Of a stretch of 64,000 bases of DNA, positions 33,627 through 44,665 are shown in pieces (position 1 is the stretch's first letter; each line of letters starts with the position of its first letter). The notes beneath the pieces were generated by a model, which did not search any database, was not told where the DNA came from, and saw only the letters and a list, made by a program, of their open reading frames with translations. Origin of the DNA: Bettongia penicillata ogilbyi (taxonomy: Eukaryota > Chordata > Mammalia > Diprotodontia > Potoroidae); the NCBI GenBank assembly GCA_023548195.1, contig JAJHZJ010000009.1:6904215-6968214 (forward strand), read 5' to 3'. The translations under genes and the position numbers were made by a program.

Positions 33627-33645
33627 AGATTGTCCTACACTTTTC

Positions 33646-33734
33646 AAAAATTACTTCTCACTGTTGTGCCATATTGGGCTTATCTTTTAAAAGGATGTTT
33701 TTTCACTTGTCCCATAAAATTCTACTTTAAAAGC
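33646..33734 (-). mobile_element. CR1/L3-type fragment, right part
   Basis: Short continuation beyond the duplicated target site ('ttttttcacttgtcccataaa'). Weak on its own; supported by position. Confidence 0.4.
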
Positions 33735-34430
33735 ATGTGCAATGACTACAGTGTCCATATCCTTTGGCTCAGAGATTCCATTTATTGGACTTATATCCCA
33801 AGGAAACCACTGAATCAGAAGAAAATCCCTCCATACGCTAAAATATTTTTGTAGCAGCACTTTTGGTGATAGCAATGAATCTTAAAGTAGAAACCCATCA
33901 GTTGGGAACTGGCTTACCAAAAATTGTGGTAGATGAACGTAATAGAATATTACTATGCTGTAAGAAATGATCAATGTGATGAATACAGAGAAATATGGAA
34001 AGATCTCCATGAAGTGATGCAGAGCGAAGCAAGCAAAGCTAAGAAACACCATATACTTAGTAACCGCTATTTGTAAATTAAAAGAACAACCACACACACT
34101 CACAAATTACAAGTGAATGTGCAAAATTATAATGAACAAGCAAGGCTCAAAAAAAAAGAAAAGATACGAGAAAATACTCCTACTTACCCCTTTGCAGAAG
34201 TGAGAAAGCCACAAGTGTTGCATATTCTGCATATTTTTAGATTTTTTTTGATGTACTGATCAGTTTTACTGATTTTTTTCCTCTTTTTGTCTTTAAAAAT
34301 ACTATTTGTTATATGGGATATTTCTTAGAAAGAGGGAAGAGAAGAGATTCTGGAGGAAACTATAGTGATAAAAAAACAAAAGACATTTATAAAAATTTAT
34401 GAAAATGTCATAGGAAAGTAAAGACATAGA
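33735..34430 (+). mobile_element. Old L1 3' end
   Basis: Shows 'atttttgtagcagcacttttgg', 'ggaactggcttaccaaaaatt', 'tgaagtgatgcagagcgaag', then the 3' UTR shared with copies at 12.4 and 17.4 kb ('tttttttgatgtactgatc', 'atactatttgttatatggg'). Confidence 0.68.
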
Positions 34431-34686
34431 TTGTAGGATGTTTGGTAGACAATTGTTTCTAGTCCCCAACAGTGCTCTCTAAAGTCTTGGGACCTGTCAT
34501 CTCCAAGACATCTTCCAGGGCTGAACAAGGCAGACTGCACATTGTATCACAGCTTATGAGAATTGGGAGGGACCTCAGACACAAGCTATCCAATCCATAA
34601 CTGACCAAAAAAAATGTCTTCTTCAGCATTGCTAGAAAGTGGTCATACAATGTTCACTTAAAATCTATGCTGGGTAGGTGTGGGAG

Positions 34687-34945
34687 GCAGCTAGGTGGTA
34701 CAGTTGATATAGTGAGGAAGAGGTGAATTCAAATCCAACCTCAACTGGATTTGCTGTGGATTTACTAGCTGTGTGACTCTGGGAAAGTCACTTAATCTTT
34801 GCTTACCTCAGTTTTCTCAGCTGTAAGATGCGAATGATAATAGCCTACCTTTCAGAGGTGTTGTATCAAATGAGATAAATTTGTAAAGCATTTAACACAA
34901 TGCTTGACACATAGTAGGTGCTGTATAAGTGCACATTCCATAGAT
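34687..34945 (+). mobile_element. MON1-type CORE-SINE, near full length
   Basis: Head GGCAGCTAGGTGGTACAG, 'ctagctgtgtgactctggg', CORE 'ctgtaagatgcgaatgataa', distal 'gcttgacacatagtaggtgc'. Confidence 0.8.
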
Positions 34946-34949
34946 AGCT

Positions 34950-35470
34950 CTAGTCATTGAGAAAGCCTGATTTTCATACAGCCAAACTAGGCTTCTTGTG
35001 ATTTCTATCCATTTTGTTCCTGGTTTATCGTCTATGGCCAGGCAGAAGTCCTTCTTCTACATGACAGTCCTACAAACATTGTACTTGAAGACAGTCATCA
35101 TGCCTTTATCTGTTCTCCATTTTAATCAACTCCTTGTTCCTTAGCTCATCATTGAGAGACATGATCCTCTGTCCTCTCACCATTCTGATGACTTTCCTCA
35201 GGAGGTGCTCCAAGTTTTCAATGTGTTTCCTAAAAGGTGATGTCCAGAATTAAGCACAATATACCAGATGTGCTCTGATTAGGCAAACTAGAGTAAAGTC
35301 ATGAATTCCCATGTTCTGGGCTCAATGTATCTCAATGTCTACCACCTAACACTGTTGATTTATCTTGAGCTTGTAGGCTTCTAAGTCCCACAGATCTTTT
35401 TCATACAACTATTTTCCAGGCATGACCCCCTCATCTTATACTTTTAAAATTCATTATTTGAACTCAATTG
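34950..35470 (-). mobile_element. CR1/L3-type LINE fragment, left part
   Basis: Reversed CR1-type order again: 'gcctttatctgttctcc', 'gatgactttcctcaggaggtg', 'ctccaagttttcaatgtg', 'aattaagcacaatataccag', then 'aagtcccacagatcttttt'. Confidence 0.62.
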
Positions 35471-35529
35471 TAAATTTTTTAAAAATTTAATTTGCTCATT
35501 TTTTCAGTTAAGCATTTTCTCTCCCTCAT

Positions 35530-35650
35530 AGTATCCTACCCACCCTGAACATTTGCCCTTTTCCTCTTTTGTCATCTTTGCCAATCTGATGGGGGTGAAG
35601 TGGAACCTCAGAGATTCTTTAGTTGGCATTTCCAAGTGAAAAATTTTGTA
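35530..35650 (-). mobile_element. L1 ORF2 scrap
   Basis: 'ctttgccaatctgatggggg' and 'gtggaacctcagagattc' are the reverse of the L1 'gaggtaccatctcacacc' region. An AT-rich run follows to about 35740. Confidence 0.5.
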
Positions 35651-35779
35651 CTTGGAAATATAAAATATATCCCCATTAATTATAACTTTATTATAATTTT
35701 AATTATAATTTTTATTATATTTGGTGGATTTTCTAGCAGTTTATTGAAATCCTTAGCTATTGCTATCCTTTTCATGCCA

Positions 35780-35890
35780 GCTGTATAGCATCTCTGACTT
35801 TCATGATACTAATTAAAATACCAAGTGTTATAGGGCCAAATATAGATCTTTGAGGTGCTACTGAGTTACTTCCAAATCATGAATGTAATT
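35780..35890 (-). mobile_element. CR1/L3-type fragment, right part
   Basis: 'tagggccaaatatagatc' and 'tttgaggtgctactgag' resemble the farther CR1-type sequence ('agggccaaggacagatccctgagg'). Confidence 0.5.
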
Positions 35891-35911
35891 TAAGGAAGGG
35901 AAGGGAACTTC

Positions 35912-36178
35912 TTAAGGAGGAAACGAAGTGGTGTAGGAGATAGAATGCTGGGCTTGGAGTTAGGGAGAACTGAGTTCAGATACTTATCAGCAGTATGACC
36001 TTAGGCAAGTCACTTAATCTCTGTTTGCCTCAGTTTCCTCAACTGTAAAATGGGGATAATGGTACCACTTACCTTGCAGGGTTGTTGGGAGGATCAAATG
36101 AGGTAGTTTTTGTAAAGTGCTTAGCACAGTGCCTGGCACATAGTTAAATGCTATATAAATGTAGCTATCATTATTATA
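35912..36178 (+). mobile_element. MON1-type CORE-SINE, near full length
   Basis: Head 'aacgaagtggtgtaggag', CORE 'cctcaactgtaaaatgggga', distal 'gcacagtgcctggcacatag' and 'tgctatataaatg'. Confidence 0.82.
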
Positions 36179-36179
36179 A

Positions 36180-36330
36180 AACCACCAATTCCAACTCTCT
36201 CTTTTTACAGATGAGGAAACTAAGTCACAGAAAACAGTGATTTTTCTTAAGAAGTCACAGGCCAGAAGTGGTAAAGGCAAGTTTTGAATCCATTCTTTTG
36301 ATCCATTGATCTCCACTACATTACATTTTC
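36180..36330 (-). mobile_element. THER1/MIR CORE-SINE
   Basis: 'tttacagatgaggaaactaag' and 'agttttgaatccattctttt' in reverse order. Confidence 0.6.
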
Positions 36331-36774
36331 CTCTTTCCACCTAATTCTTGAACTCTCTGATAAGTGGACAAAGTAAATAACATGGATAGAAGCCACAGAA
36401 GATTCCCAGATCTCATTCTTGGACATTAGTTTGAATCTTCCTCACAACCTCAACTCTTTTTCCCTAGAAGCAAAATGACCTGATTTGCTTTCCACCTGTT
36501 TCCCTTTTCCCTGGTCATCTCCAGCCTAAGAAGAAATGAGCAGTGAAATATTGAAAAGGATGAGCTAGACCAGAAAAAAGCAAAGCCTGCAGGATGAAGT
36601 TCAAGTAAAGGAGAACTGACCACACATGGCCTGTCCTTTCAGCAACCCCTGGGCTCTTAGCCAGTGAGTTCTGCCCAGCCCTCATCCTTTGTCTTGTGAT
36701 GTTTCCCTGGTACATTATATGTGCTTGTATATTTGGGGACTATAGCTATATGGTGTAGTTGGACAAGGTTATTG
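36331..36774. other. Unassigned non-coding stretch
   Basis: Nothing recognised. Confidence 0.5.
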
Positions 36775-37020
36775 TTATTCAGTGGTTTTAGTCATGACTC
36801 TGTGACCTCATTTGGGGTTTTCTTGGCAAAGATACTAGAATGATTTGCTACTTCCTTCTCTAAGCTCACTTTACAGATAAGGAAATTGAGGCAAAAAGAG
36901 TTAAAGAACTTGCCTATGGACACACAGCTAGTAAGTGTCTTACAGCACATTTGAACTTAGGAAGCTGAGTCTTCCTGACCCCAGGTCCAGCATTCTATCC
37001 ACTCTACCACATAGTTGACC
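36775..37020 (-). mobile_element. RTE-tailed tRNA SINE
   Basis: Reversed tail 'ctcatttggggttttcttgg', 'acacagctagtaagtgtc', and head 'ctatccactctaccacatag'. Confidence 0.83.
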
Positions 37021-37194
37021 TTAGACAAGGTTGGGTCACCTTAAATCAAGGGTTTGTTTGAGTAGAAAAGTTCTAGTTCTCCTAATCAGGTCAAGATTGG
37101 AAGGGTCACTAACTTGGCCTCTGAATTCCTATATATGTAATATATTAGGTTCCCAAATATCAGAAATCTGGTTTTCTAGAGATCAGTTGGAGAA

Positions 37195-37675
37195 CGCATT
37201 TTGAAGAAGATATTGCCATGTTTTGTTTTAATATTGCTTATGTTTAAGATGGTTTAAGAAAAACCTGGGAAGACTTATATGAACTAATGCAAAGTGAAGT
37301 GAGCAGAACTAGGAGAACATTCTCCACACAATATTATAGGATGATCAACTGAGAAAGACTTAGCTACTTTGATTAAGACAACGATCCAAGACAGTTCTGA
37401 AAGACCCATAATGAAAAATGTTATCCACCTCCAGGGGAAGAACTGATGAAGTCTAAGTGCAGATTGAGGTATGATTCTTTTTTCACTTTATTTTTTCTTG
37501 CTTTTTTAAAAAAACAGCGACTAATATGGAAATATGTTTTGTATGATTTCATATACATAATTGATACCACATTATTTGACTTCTCAATGGATGGGGGAGG
37601 AACTGGAAAGAGGGAAATTAGAACTCAAAATTTTTTTAAATGTTAAAAATAAACAAACATTTTATTTTTAAAAAT
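37195..37675 (+). mobile_element. L1 3' end
   Basis: 'gcaaagtgaagtgagcagaac' with 'aggagaacattctccac' is the ORF2 end; the 3' UTR and A-rich end ('aatgttaaaaataaac') follow. Confidence 0.8.
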
Positions 37676-37734
37676 TACTAATATTTTCCAATGTTTCTTC
37701 CCCCCTCCACTGCCAAATCTCTTACTGCACAGAT

Positions 37735-37920
37735 TCTAAACCTGAGGTCCATGGATCAAGATGCGTAAATTTCAGGGGCTCCATGAACTTGGATGTATCT
37801 TTATTTTCATTAACTTTTAATTGGAATTTGTCATTTCCTTCAATTCTTTAAAAACACCATTCTGAAAAGGGAAACTTAAGTATCATCAGATTGCCAGGGA
37901 GTTCCGTGATTCAAAAATGG
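37735..37920 (-). mobile_element. hAT-like MITE, opposite orientation to the 16.1-kb copy
   Basis: 'aacctgaggtccatggatc', 'atgaacttggatgtatcttt' and 'ccatgaactt' are the other end of the short DNA-transposon repeat seen at 16.1-16.3 kb; 'agattgccagggagttcc' overlaps that copy in reverse. Confidence 0.5.
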
Positions 37921-37944
37921 TCAGGGAAGGCTGAGCCAATATAA

Positions 37945-38135
37945 TAAGCAGGCTGAGTTAATATAATAAAAATAACAATTATATCTAAATTAATTTATTC
38001 AGTGCCATACCAATCAAACTGCAAAAAAGTTATTTTATAGAGCTAGGAAAAAATAATAACAATATTTACCTGGGAGGGCAAAAGGTCAAGAATATCAAGA
38101 GAATTAATCAAAAAAGTTCAAGAGTTCCTGCCTTT
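37945..38135 (+). mobile_element. L1 ORF2 internal fragment
   Basis: 'ttattcagtgccatacc', 'aatcaaactgcaaaaaagtt' and 'ggcaaaaggtcaagaatatc' match L1 ORF2, truncated at both ends. Confidence 0.67.
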
Positions 38136-38650
38136 CAATAAAGAAGAAAAGAGAGGGAAAAAATTTAGGGTCCCCCAAAGCTGACATTACCTGTACTGTT
38201 TCCTCATCGCGGCAAAGAAGGGAAGGAGGAACCATAGAAGGGATACTTCACATAAGGGAAAGGGATTGAGGCTGGAATGACCCAGATGTGTTCTGATAAA
38301 TCAGTTATCTCTTGATTCATCCCTTCGGACTGATGGGATAATTAGCTGAAGTCACTAAAGATTAGGGGGATAGAGTGTTTAGTAGTATTTAACAATTGGT
38401 CTTGGGTAAACATACTGAAACCTTTTTATGATTAGAAATTGATCCATCTCTTATTGGGGACATAGAAAACAAGAGGTTAGCCTCTGTGTTAAAGTATCAG
38501 ACCTTGAATAACAAAGTCCTGTGACCCTGGCACAGATAAACTTTAAGACAGAAGAATGGATCAGAATCTTTGTTGGTGGCCATTTGCCATTCTCAGTGAT
38601 TTTTGCTTAGGCACAGATGTCCCAACTTCTGAGTTAGCAGGAAACAGGGT
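38136..38650. other. Unassigned non-coding stretch
   Basis: Nothing recognised. Confidence 0.5.
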
Positions 38651-38651
38651 C

Positions 38652-38680
38652 AGACACACACACACACACACACACACACA

Positions 38681-38714
<34 letters not shown>
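38652..38714 (+). repeat. Compound (CA)n(CAT)n microsatellite
   Basis: About 14 CA units followed directly by about 11 CAT units. Confidence 0.97.
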
Positions 38715-38894
38715 TCAATGTCATGAATGTTCCAACTCCTCTGGTATGTCATGACCAGAGGAGAGAAGTATGTCACCACCCAAGTGGGGCATACTCAACC
38801 TCTGATTGCTGGATCTGGGCTTCCTGGATATGCTGACAGCTTCACCTGGCCTCTACCTATGGTCTTCTAATATATTCTCTCATCCCTATCAAAT

Positions 38895-39110
38895 TTAGGG
38901 TCATAGGATCAGAGATTCAGAGCTGGAAATCACCCTAGAGGTCATTTTGTCCAACCCCTTCATTTTACAAATGAGGAAACTGAGGCCCAAGTAGGATAAA
39001 TCACTTGCCCAAGGTCCCCCAGGTAGTAAGAAACTGAGGTCAGATTTGAGCCCAGGTTCTTCACCTCCAAATCTGGTACTCTTTTCATTGTACCATGCCA
39101 GTTTAATAAA
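38895..39110 (-). mobile_element. THER1-type CORE-SINE, near full length
   Basis: Reversed: 'gatcagagattcagagctgg', 'ttttgtccaaccccttc', 'aaatgaggaaactgaggccc', 'ttcattgtaccatgcc'. Confidence 0.78.
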
Positions 39111-39508
39111 TTACATACCAGTTTTGTTTTCTCTTACTCCTCTAAGTGTCTTGGCTCACTGAGAGCCTGGGGAGAAGGCTAATGTAATCAGTCTATACCT
39201 TTCATCAGCTGTTCTCCACATTCCTGGGAGGGCATAAGTGTCTTGGGGAAGCCTCCAATATATACTGTATTTATTGCCCAGCTCTATCGCACTTATCTAA
39301 ATATATGGCTTTTGTGAAAATGTACTATTCTTACCCAGGGCATATGTAGTTAACTCTTAGTTTCCTATGGAAATTATGAGTGTCAGAAAAGAGGTGAATG
39401 GCAGAATAATATTCCATTACATTTCCATGGATGTGTAGGAATGATCTACCCAGGCTCTGAAACTTCAGCACCACTGCTCTGAAAAGAACCAATCTGCCTT
39501 CTCTTTGG
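39111..39508. other. Unassigned non-coding stretch
   Basis: Nothing recognised. Confidence 0.45.
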
Positions 39509-39509
39509 T

Positions 39510-39695
39510 GAGTATCCTCTATTTATTATATCTGTAACTTTTTTGTGTATAGTTTGTTTGCATGGTGTCTTCCCCATTCAACTGGAGATCAGTGAGAGCA
39601 GGGACTGTCTTTTTATCTTTCTCTGTATCCCCAATGCTTAGCACAGTGCCTAGCACACAGTAGGGTCTTCATAAATATTTATTGACTCCTCGACA
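39510..39695 (+). mobile_element. L2 3' end
   Basis: 'gtgagagcagggactgtc', 'ctgtatccccaatgcttagc', 'acagtgcctagcacacagtag', 'ataaatatttattgactc'. Confidence 0.83.
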
Positions 39696-39964
39696 GATTG
39701 CTCATCAAATGAGTTAGGCATTGAGCTCAATTACCTCACCACCTTATTACCTATGGGCTGAGATCTATAGAAGATAGAAGGCAACTTGAAAAAGGCACTG
39801 GATGAACCTGACATTCTCAGTTCCTTCCTGACCTGTTACATTTCTCAGTGACAGAATTTTGGAAACTTCCAGTGAAGGAGGTGTGAAAATGCTACAAAAC
39901 ATCCGTGATTACGTCCACGTAGATGCTCCCTCCATTGGTGCACACCTTGGTGTAAGGCATTACC

Positions 39965-40220
39965 CCTTGGTGACACTGTGGAGAGAGTACTAGACTTAGG
40001 GATGAGAAGACCTTCAGTTCATATTCTGTCCTAGACATTTCCTTTGTGATCCTGTGAAAATCACTTGATATCTGTCAACTTCAATTTCTTCTTCTATTAA
40101 ATGGGGATGATAATAGCACCTACCTCATAGCAGTATTGTGACAATCAAATGAGGTCAAATATGTTAAACACTTTGCAAACTTTCAAGCACTATATACATA
40201 CTAATTATTATTATGAGTGG
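39965..40220 (+). mobile_element. MIR/MON1 CORE-SINE
   Basis: 'gagagtactagacttaggg', CORE 'cttcttctattaaatgggga', 'gcacctacctcatagcag', and the distal 'caagcactatatacatac'. Confidence 0.68.
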
Positions 40221-40361
40221 CCAAAACAGAGCATCACTTGAGGACCTGTCACTTTGCCAGCTTTAGGGAGGCTGGTCCTCACATGACACACTGTCCCTCA
40301 TTAGATCTATTGTACTTAAAAGCTTTTCAGCTTTGAGGACCTTTCAGAACTCATGCCCTAT

Positions 40362-40860
40362 TCAGTCAATAAACATTTATTAAGGGCCTACTGTGTGCCA
40401 AGCACTGTGCTAAGCACTGGGGATTCAAACATAATAGGGCTTGCTTGGAACATATCTAGATTACCCAACATGAGGCAAACTCCATCCTGCATTCTCCTAT
40501 TATGTGGGTGGGAGTAACTTTTTTGATTGTCTGCAAGATTGGGAAAATTACATATTTTCTTGATATATCCAGAGGGCAAAGATCACACACAGTTCACCCA
40601 CAGCATGAATGCCATGAAATGAACCAGGAAAGGGAGATGCCTTCCTCTTCTTTCTTTTTCCCTGTGGCTCTGAGAGATGGGCTTGGGGGTGCTTGTTTCT
40701 GCTAGGTTTTCATTTGCCCTCAATTTCTAGGTGCAGGAGGTTTGGACATGTTCCCAGTAAACCCAATTACACAAAGAAAGGCAAAAGACAGTTCCTGCTT
40801 TCAAGGAGCTCATAATCTAATTGGGGAGACAAGATGCAAGCAACCATGTGCACATAAGAT
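40362..40860 (-). mobile_element. L2 3' end, split by a DNA-transposon-like insertion
   Basis: The L2 terminus ('aaacatttattaagggcc', 'gtgctaagcactggggat') stops at about 40431 and resumes at about 40770 with the next L2 bases ('acaaagaaaggcaaaagac', 'caaggagctcataatc'). Confidence 0.7.
40434..40767. mobile_element. Candidate TA-flanked MITE (Tc1/mariner-like)
   Basis: A 334-base insert inside the L2 3' end. Its ends are inverted repeats: counted from the flanking TA, the left 25 bases and the reverse complement of the right 25 match at 20 positions (left ATAGGGCTTGCTTGGAAC, right-end complement ATTGGGTTTACTGGGAAC). TA stands on both sides (40432-40433, 40768-40769), as expected of Tc1/mariner-type transposition. 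No transposase frame is present. I cannot name the family. Confidence 0.65.
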
Positions 40861-41084
40861 ATCTACAAGAACCAAGGCTCATACCCACTCTACAATGACG
40901 ATTCAGAGTAGCATGTTTAGTGGGAAAATATGAAAAGCAAATAAGCAACAAAATAAACAAGTTTGCGATTATAAGAGTGGTCTGATCCTGTGTGATGGGT
41001 CAAGGAATCATACCTATGACATGATGGAAAAAACTAGTTAGTGAGTAGTTTTCGTGTTGGATCTCTGGATCTGACTTTCAGTGA

Positions 41085-41296
41085 CAGGAGGCAGCATGGC
41101 ATCATGGAGAAGATGCTGAATTTTTCTGCTGCATTTGGAGATAGATGATTTGAGTTTGAATCTTGAGTTGACCACTTACTGTCTGACTCTGGACAAGTCA
41201 CTCCATCCCTTTGATTCTTAGTTTTTTCATCTTTAAAATCGAGAGATTAGACTAGATAACCTTTGAGATTCTTTCTAACACTAGTATATGATCCTG
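41085..41296 (+). mobile_element. THER1-type CORE-SINE, near full length
   Basis: 'ggaggcagcatggcatcatgg', 'tgactctggacaagtcactcc', 'tagactagataacctttgag', 'atatgatcctgt' give the full THER1 order. Confidence 0.78.
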
Positions 41297-42254
41297 TTGG
41301 AATGGTGGGGACTGGCCAAAGAGGTCCCAGTCCTTGAAGTATGCATAGATCTTCTTTACCTTCTGTCAATCTAAGAGATGAAACTTTGGAAGGCAGTTTT
41401 GGCTATGAGTCATACCGTGTGGTAATGAAAAGCCTTCAAATTGGCTTAGGAACCAGAAGAACTGATGACTCAAGAGGCTTGGAGACAAAACTAAATTCAC
41501 ATATAAAAGTATCAATATACTTCTGCCTCACTCCTTTTATCCTTTTCCTTTCTGGTGAGAGGGAAGGAAAAACTTCTGTCATCTGCTAGGTAAGGGGAGC
41601 AGAAAACATCTACTCTCTCTTCCACTTGACTGTATTCCACTATATTTGTGGTATCATATGGTACCATGTGGTATCATGGTAGCCTTTTTCTTTTGTGTTT
41701 ATTCTTTCCTGATCTTAGGAGAACAAGTATTTTGAAAGGGGACTCTCCAGGAAGCTAATGAGACCAGGCAAAACCATCAGAGAGGTCTCACTAGCAACTG
41801 GAGTCAGTAACAACAACAGTCGAGTCTAGTAAGAAGTCAGTGAAATAGGTGAGAGACCTTCTTCCCTTTGTCCAGAAGTGCATTGTCCCATCAGCCGAGA
41901 CATTTCACTTGGCAATGAGCCAGTACAGTCTGAGTATTCATTGGGTGCTCATTGTAAAGAGTGGTATAAAAATTGAGTCTCAACCTAGTTTCTGCTAAAT
42001 TGCTTTCCAATTTTCCTAGCAGTTCTTGCTGAATAGACCCTACCTCTCCTATGAGTTTATGTTCTTGGGGTTATCCAGCATTGGGCTACTTTAATACCTT
42101 TTAGAAAGATTTTCATTCCAAGGAAAATGGATATGTGAAGGATTAGACCCTCAATTCTAAGCAAAACTCAGCTCTCTAGAATGATCTATTTCTCAAAAGT
42201 TCTGTATGGCTAATATTTTCCTATAGCAAGCACATGCATTGCAATACATTTGAA
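41297..42254. other. Repeat-poor, unassigned stretch
   Basis: No gene or family recognised. Confidence 0.5.
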
Positions 42255-42365
42255 AAAAATAATAATAGATTACACTTATATGGCTAGATTTTTATGGTGT
42301 ATAAAGTACTTTGCATATGTACATTCTCTCCTCTGATCCTCTCAACACCCCTGTGAGTAATGAAA
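42255..42365 (-). mobile_element. MIR CORE fragment
   Basis: 'aaagtactttgcatatgtac', 'ctcctctgatcctctcaac' and 'acccctgtgagtaatg' in reverse. Confidence 0.57.
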
Positions 42366-42724
42366 CCAACTCCACTCATTAAAGAGTAGGGCTTATTAGT
42401 ACAGTCTTCAGACTTTCCCTAGCAAATGCCTGATGTAATCTCAGGTAATGAGTCACTTAACTGTCCTCTTTAAAGTTGCAAGGGAGTTCTAATCTTTCAG
42501 GTCCTCACACTCTGCTTAGTAATGAGTACTTAATATTCTAATTAGGCAATTCATGTCTAATCTCAGAGATCAATGGCAGAGTTTAGTATCTATTCACCAT
42601 CTCCAATTCTAAACAACTTTATTTGAAGTCATTCCCTTCAATCAGGCAGAAAGTAGAAGCTTTTGCCTTTCAGTTGTGACTCTAAAATCAGATGTAGTTT
42701 AAAAAAAAGGTTATTAAGGACCTT

Positions 42725-42760
42725 AATATGTGCACAATATGTGCACTATGTGCACAATGA
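42725..42760 (+). repeat. Short tandem of ATGTGCAC
   Basis: ATGTGCAC occurs three times within about 30 bases (TATGTGCACAATATGTGCAC then TATGTGCACAAT). Confidence 0.8.
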
Positions 42761-42764
42761 AAAG

Positions 42765-43150
42765 AAGCATGGTGTTATGTGGAGAGAGTTGATGTCAGAG
42801 TCAGGAAGTCTTGGGTTCAAATCCTTACTCTGCCACATACTAGCTTTTGACCAGGTACAAGTCAATGAACAACCCAGTCCCTAATGCAACCCTTTTTTGG
42901 GGGTTGGGGGGGAGGAGGCATTTGGTCACAGGGTCTTACCCAGGGTCACACAGCTAGTAAATGTCTAAGGAGACCGCGTTCAAATGCTGCTCTATCCACT
43001 ACACCACCTAGCTGCCTGCCCCCTCCATGCAACTCTTGAAGATAATAAATTTCAAAGTAAATTAGCCCCAATCTGCCTTGGTGGTGGTCATTTCTTATCA
43101 AGGACTCTGTAAACTGAGGAAATAGAAGACCTATTAAGAATTGCATACTG
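42765..43150 (+). mobile_element. THER2-like CORE-SINE, split by another SINE
   Basis: 'gttgatgtcagagtcagg', 'gggttcaaatccttactctg' at the left; 'gcaactcttgaagataat' and 'aatctgccttggtggtgg' after the insertion continue the same element type. Confidence 0.6.
42891..43026 (-). mobile_element. tRNA-headed SINE fragment nested in CORE-SINE
   Basis: 'gggtcacacagctagtaaatg' and 'ctacaccacctagctgcc' are the reversed tRNA-headed part. ATGCAAC stands before (42884-42890) and after (43027-43033), a likely target-site duplication. Confidence 0.72.
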
Positions 43151-43612
43151 ACATGAAACTGTCTCTAAAAGCCTAAAGCGTGTTTTGTTCTTGACTTTAT
43201 GACAAGAATGATAACTAAATCTCTTTTTTTTTTACACCTGGGACAAAAAATGAGTGAGGGAGTAGGTGGTCTCATGAATACAATCAGGACAGAATTGGTT
43301 GTTGGAGAGTAACGTGGGATGTGGGAGATGGGTGTCCATCTCTTGGGATGTTGGCAGGTCCACACAGTGACAGAGGTTGGTGGAATACTATTAAGCTAGG
43401 TGTGAAGGCAGTGGTTACCATGTTAAGAAAGTATTTCTTCAGTTGTCCGAAGTATGATCCTTTCCTCCATGTTGGTGTTTGGGGGCAAAATCCCATTCAG
43501 CTTGTGCTAGTTATATCGCTGTCCCTCTTTGCCCAATCAGAAAATCTGGGGCAAAGAGAAGGCTCTTCCAGGGCCCACTAACGTCTCCCCCCCATTTTAA
43601 CAATTTTTAAGG
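43151..43612. other. Unassigned non-coding stretch
   Basis: An 86-codon frame near 43321-43581 has no recognisable motif. Confidence 0.45.
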
Positions 43613-43614
43613 AT

Positions 43615-43835
43615 GGAATCATGGGAATTAGAGACAGAAGAAATTTTAGAGCTCCTTTACCCTCAACTCTGCTTTACAGAAGAGAGAATTAAGGGAAGAT
43701 AATTCACTTGCCCAAGGTCACATTACATTTATATGTGTTTTAAAGTTTACAAAGCCCTCTACATATAATTTCATTTGAATCTCTCAAGCATGCTGGGAAG
43801 GTGATATTATTATCATTATTTTTAGCTTAACCAAT
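43615..43835 (-). mobile_element. Two adjoining CORE-SINE fragments
   Basis: A THER1-like reverse copy ('gattcacttgcccaaggtcac' pattern, to about 43725) is followed by a MIR-like piece ('gttttaaagtttacaaagcc', 'aaggtgatattattatc'). Confidence 0.6.
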
Positions 43836-43899
43836 GTTTTCATCTGTGCAAGAAGTTCCCAGAGAGGAAATCCATTTACTAGTGCATATCACCCCCTTC

Positions 43900-44050
43900 T
43901 CTGAAACTTAGAGTCTTAGAGAATTAATTACACAGGGGCTTTGAGAATTTAAATGACTTGCCTCTGGTCAAAGTGCCAATATGTGGCAAAGGTAGGATTT
44001 AAATCCAGGTTTTTTAGACACTGAGGTCAGTGCTCTATTATGCCAAAATT
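43900..44050 (-). mobile_element. MIR-like CORE-SINE
   Basis: 'atgacttgcctctggtc', 'aggatttaaatccaggtttt', 'gtcagtgctctattatgcc'. Confidence 0.62.
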
Positions 44051-44149
44051 ACTTCTCCAAGAATATACAATGGGCATTATTTTTGCTATTTTTCAGATTA
44101 GGAAACAGAGGTGGTGAGAGGCTGTTGATGATGATAATCAGTATTTATA

Positions 44150-44250
44150 TAGATTTCTAAGGTTCCAAGCCATTCTAGCATCTTTGCCAAGAAAATGCCA
44201 AATGAGGTTACAAGGAATCAGACATGACTGGAGCAACTAATCAATAACAA
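44150..44250 (+). mobile_element. RTE-tailed SINE, tail only
   Basis: 'attctagcatctttgccaag', 'atgccaaatgaggttac' and 'cagacatgactggagcaac' are the tail; the head is absent. Confidence 0.7.
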
Positions 44251-44254
44251 AAAT

Positions 44255-44425
44255 AAAAGCAAGGTTTACAAAGAGCTTTACAATTATCCTCACAACAATC
44301 CTGTTATGTACTATTGTTATTTTACAAATGGGGAAACTGAGGCTGAGAGGTTCAGGTACTTTTCCACTGGGATCACATAGCTAGTTAGTGTCAAAGACAG
44401 GATTTAAACCAAGGTCTTTACCCAA
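44255..44425 (-). mobile_element. MIR/MON1 CORE-SINE
   Basis: 'acaaagagctttacaatta', 'aaatggggaaactgaggctg', 'cacatagctagttagtgtc'. Confidence 0.7.
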
Positions 44426-44429
44426 CAAT

Positions 44430-44662
44430 GATAATAACTAGCATCTGCATAGTACTTTAAGGTTTACAAAGTGTTTGACAAATGCTATCTAATTTTTCAT
44501 GATCAACCTGTGAATAGGTGATATTATTGTTATTACTTTATAGATGAAGGAGCTGAGGAAGACAGGGGTTAAATGACTGGCCTAGGATAGTACAACTAAC
44601 CTGTGTCTGAGGCTGGATTTGAATTCAGCTCTATCTTAAATACAAGTCCAGTGCTCTAGCCT
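44430..44662 (-). mobile_element. MON1-type CORE-SINE
   Basis: 'gcatagtactttaaggttta', 'gatgaaggagctgaggaag', 'gtctgaggctggatttg', head side 'caagtccagtgctctagcc'. Confidence 0.75.
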
Positions 44663-44665
44663 TGC

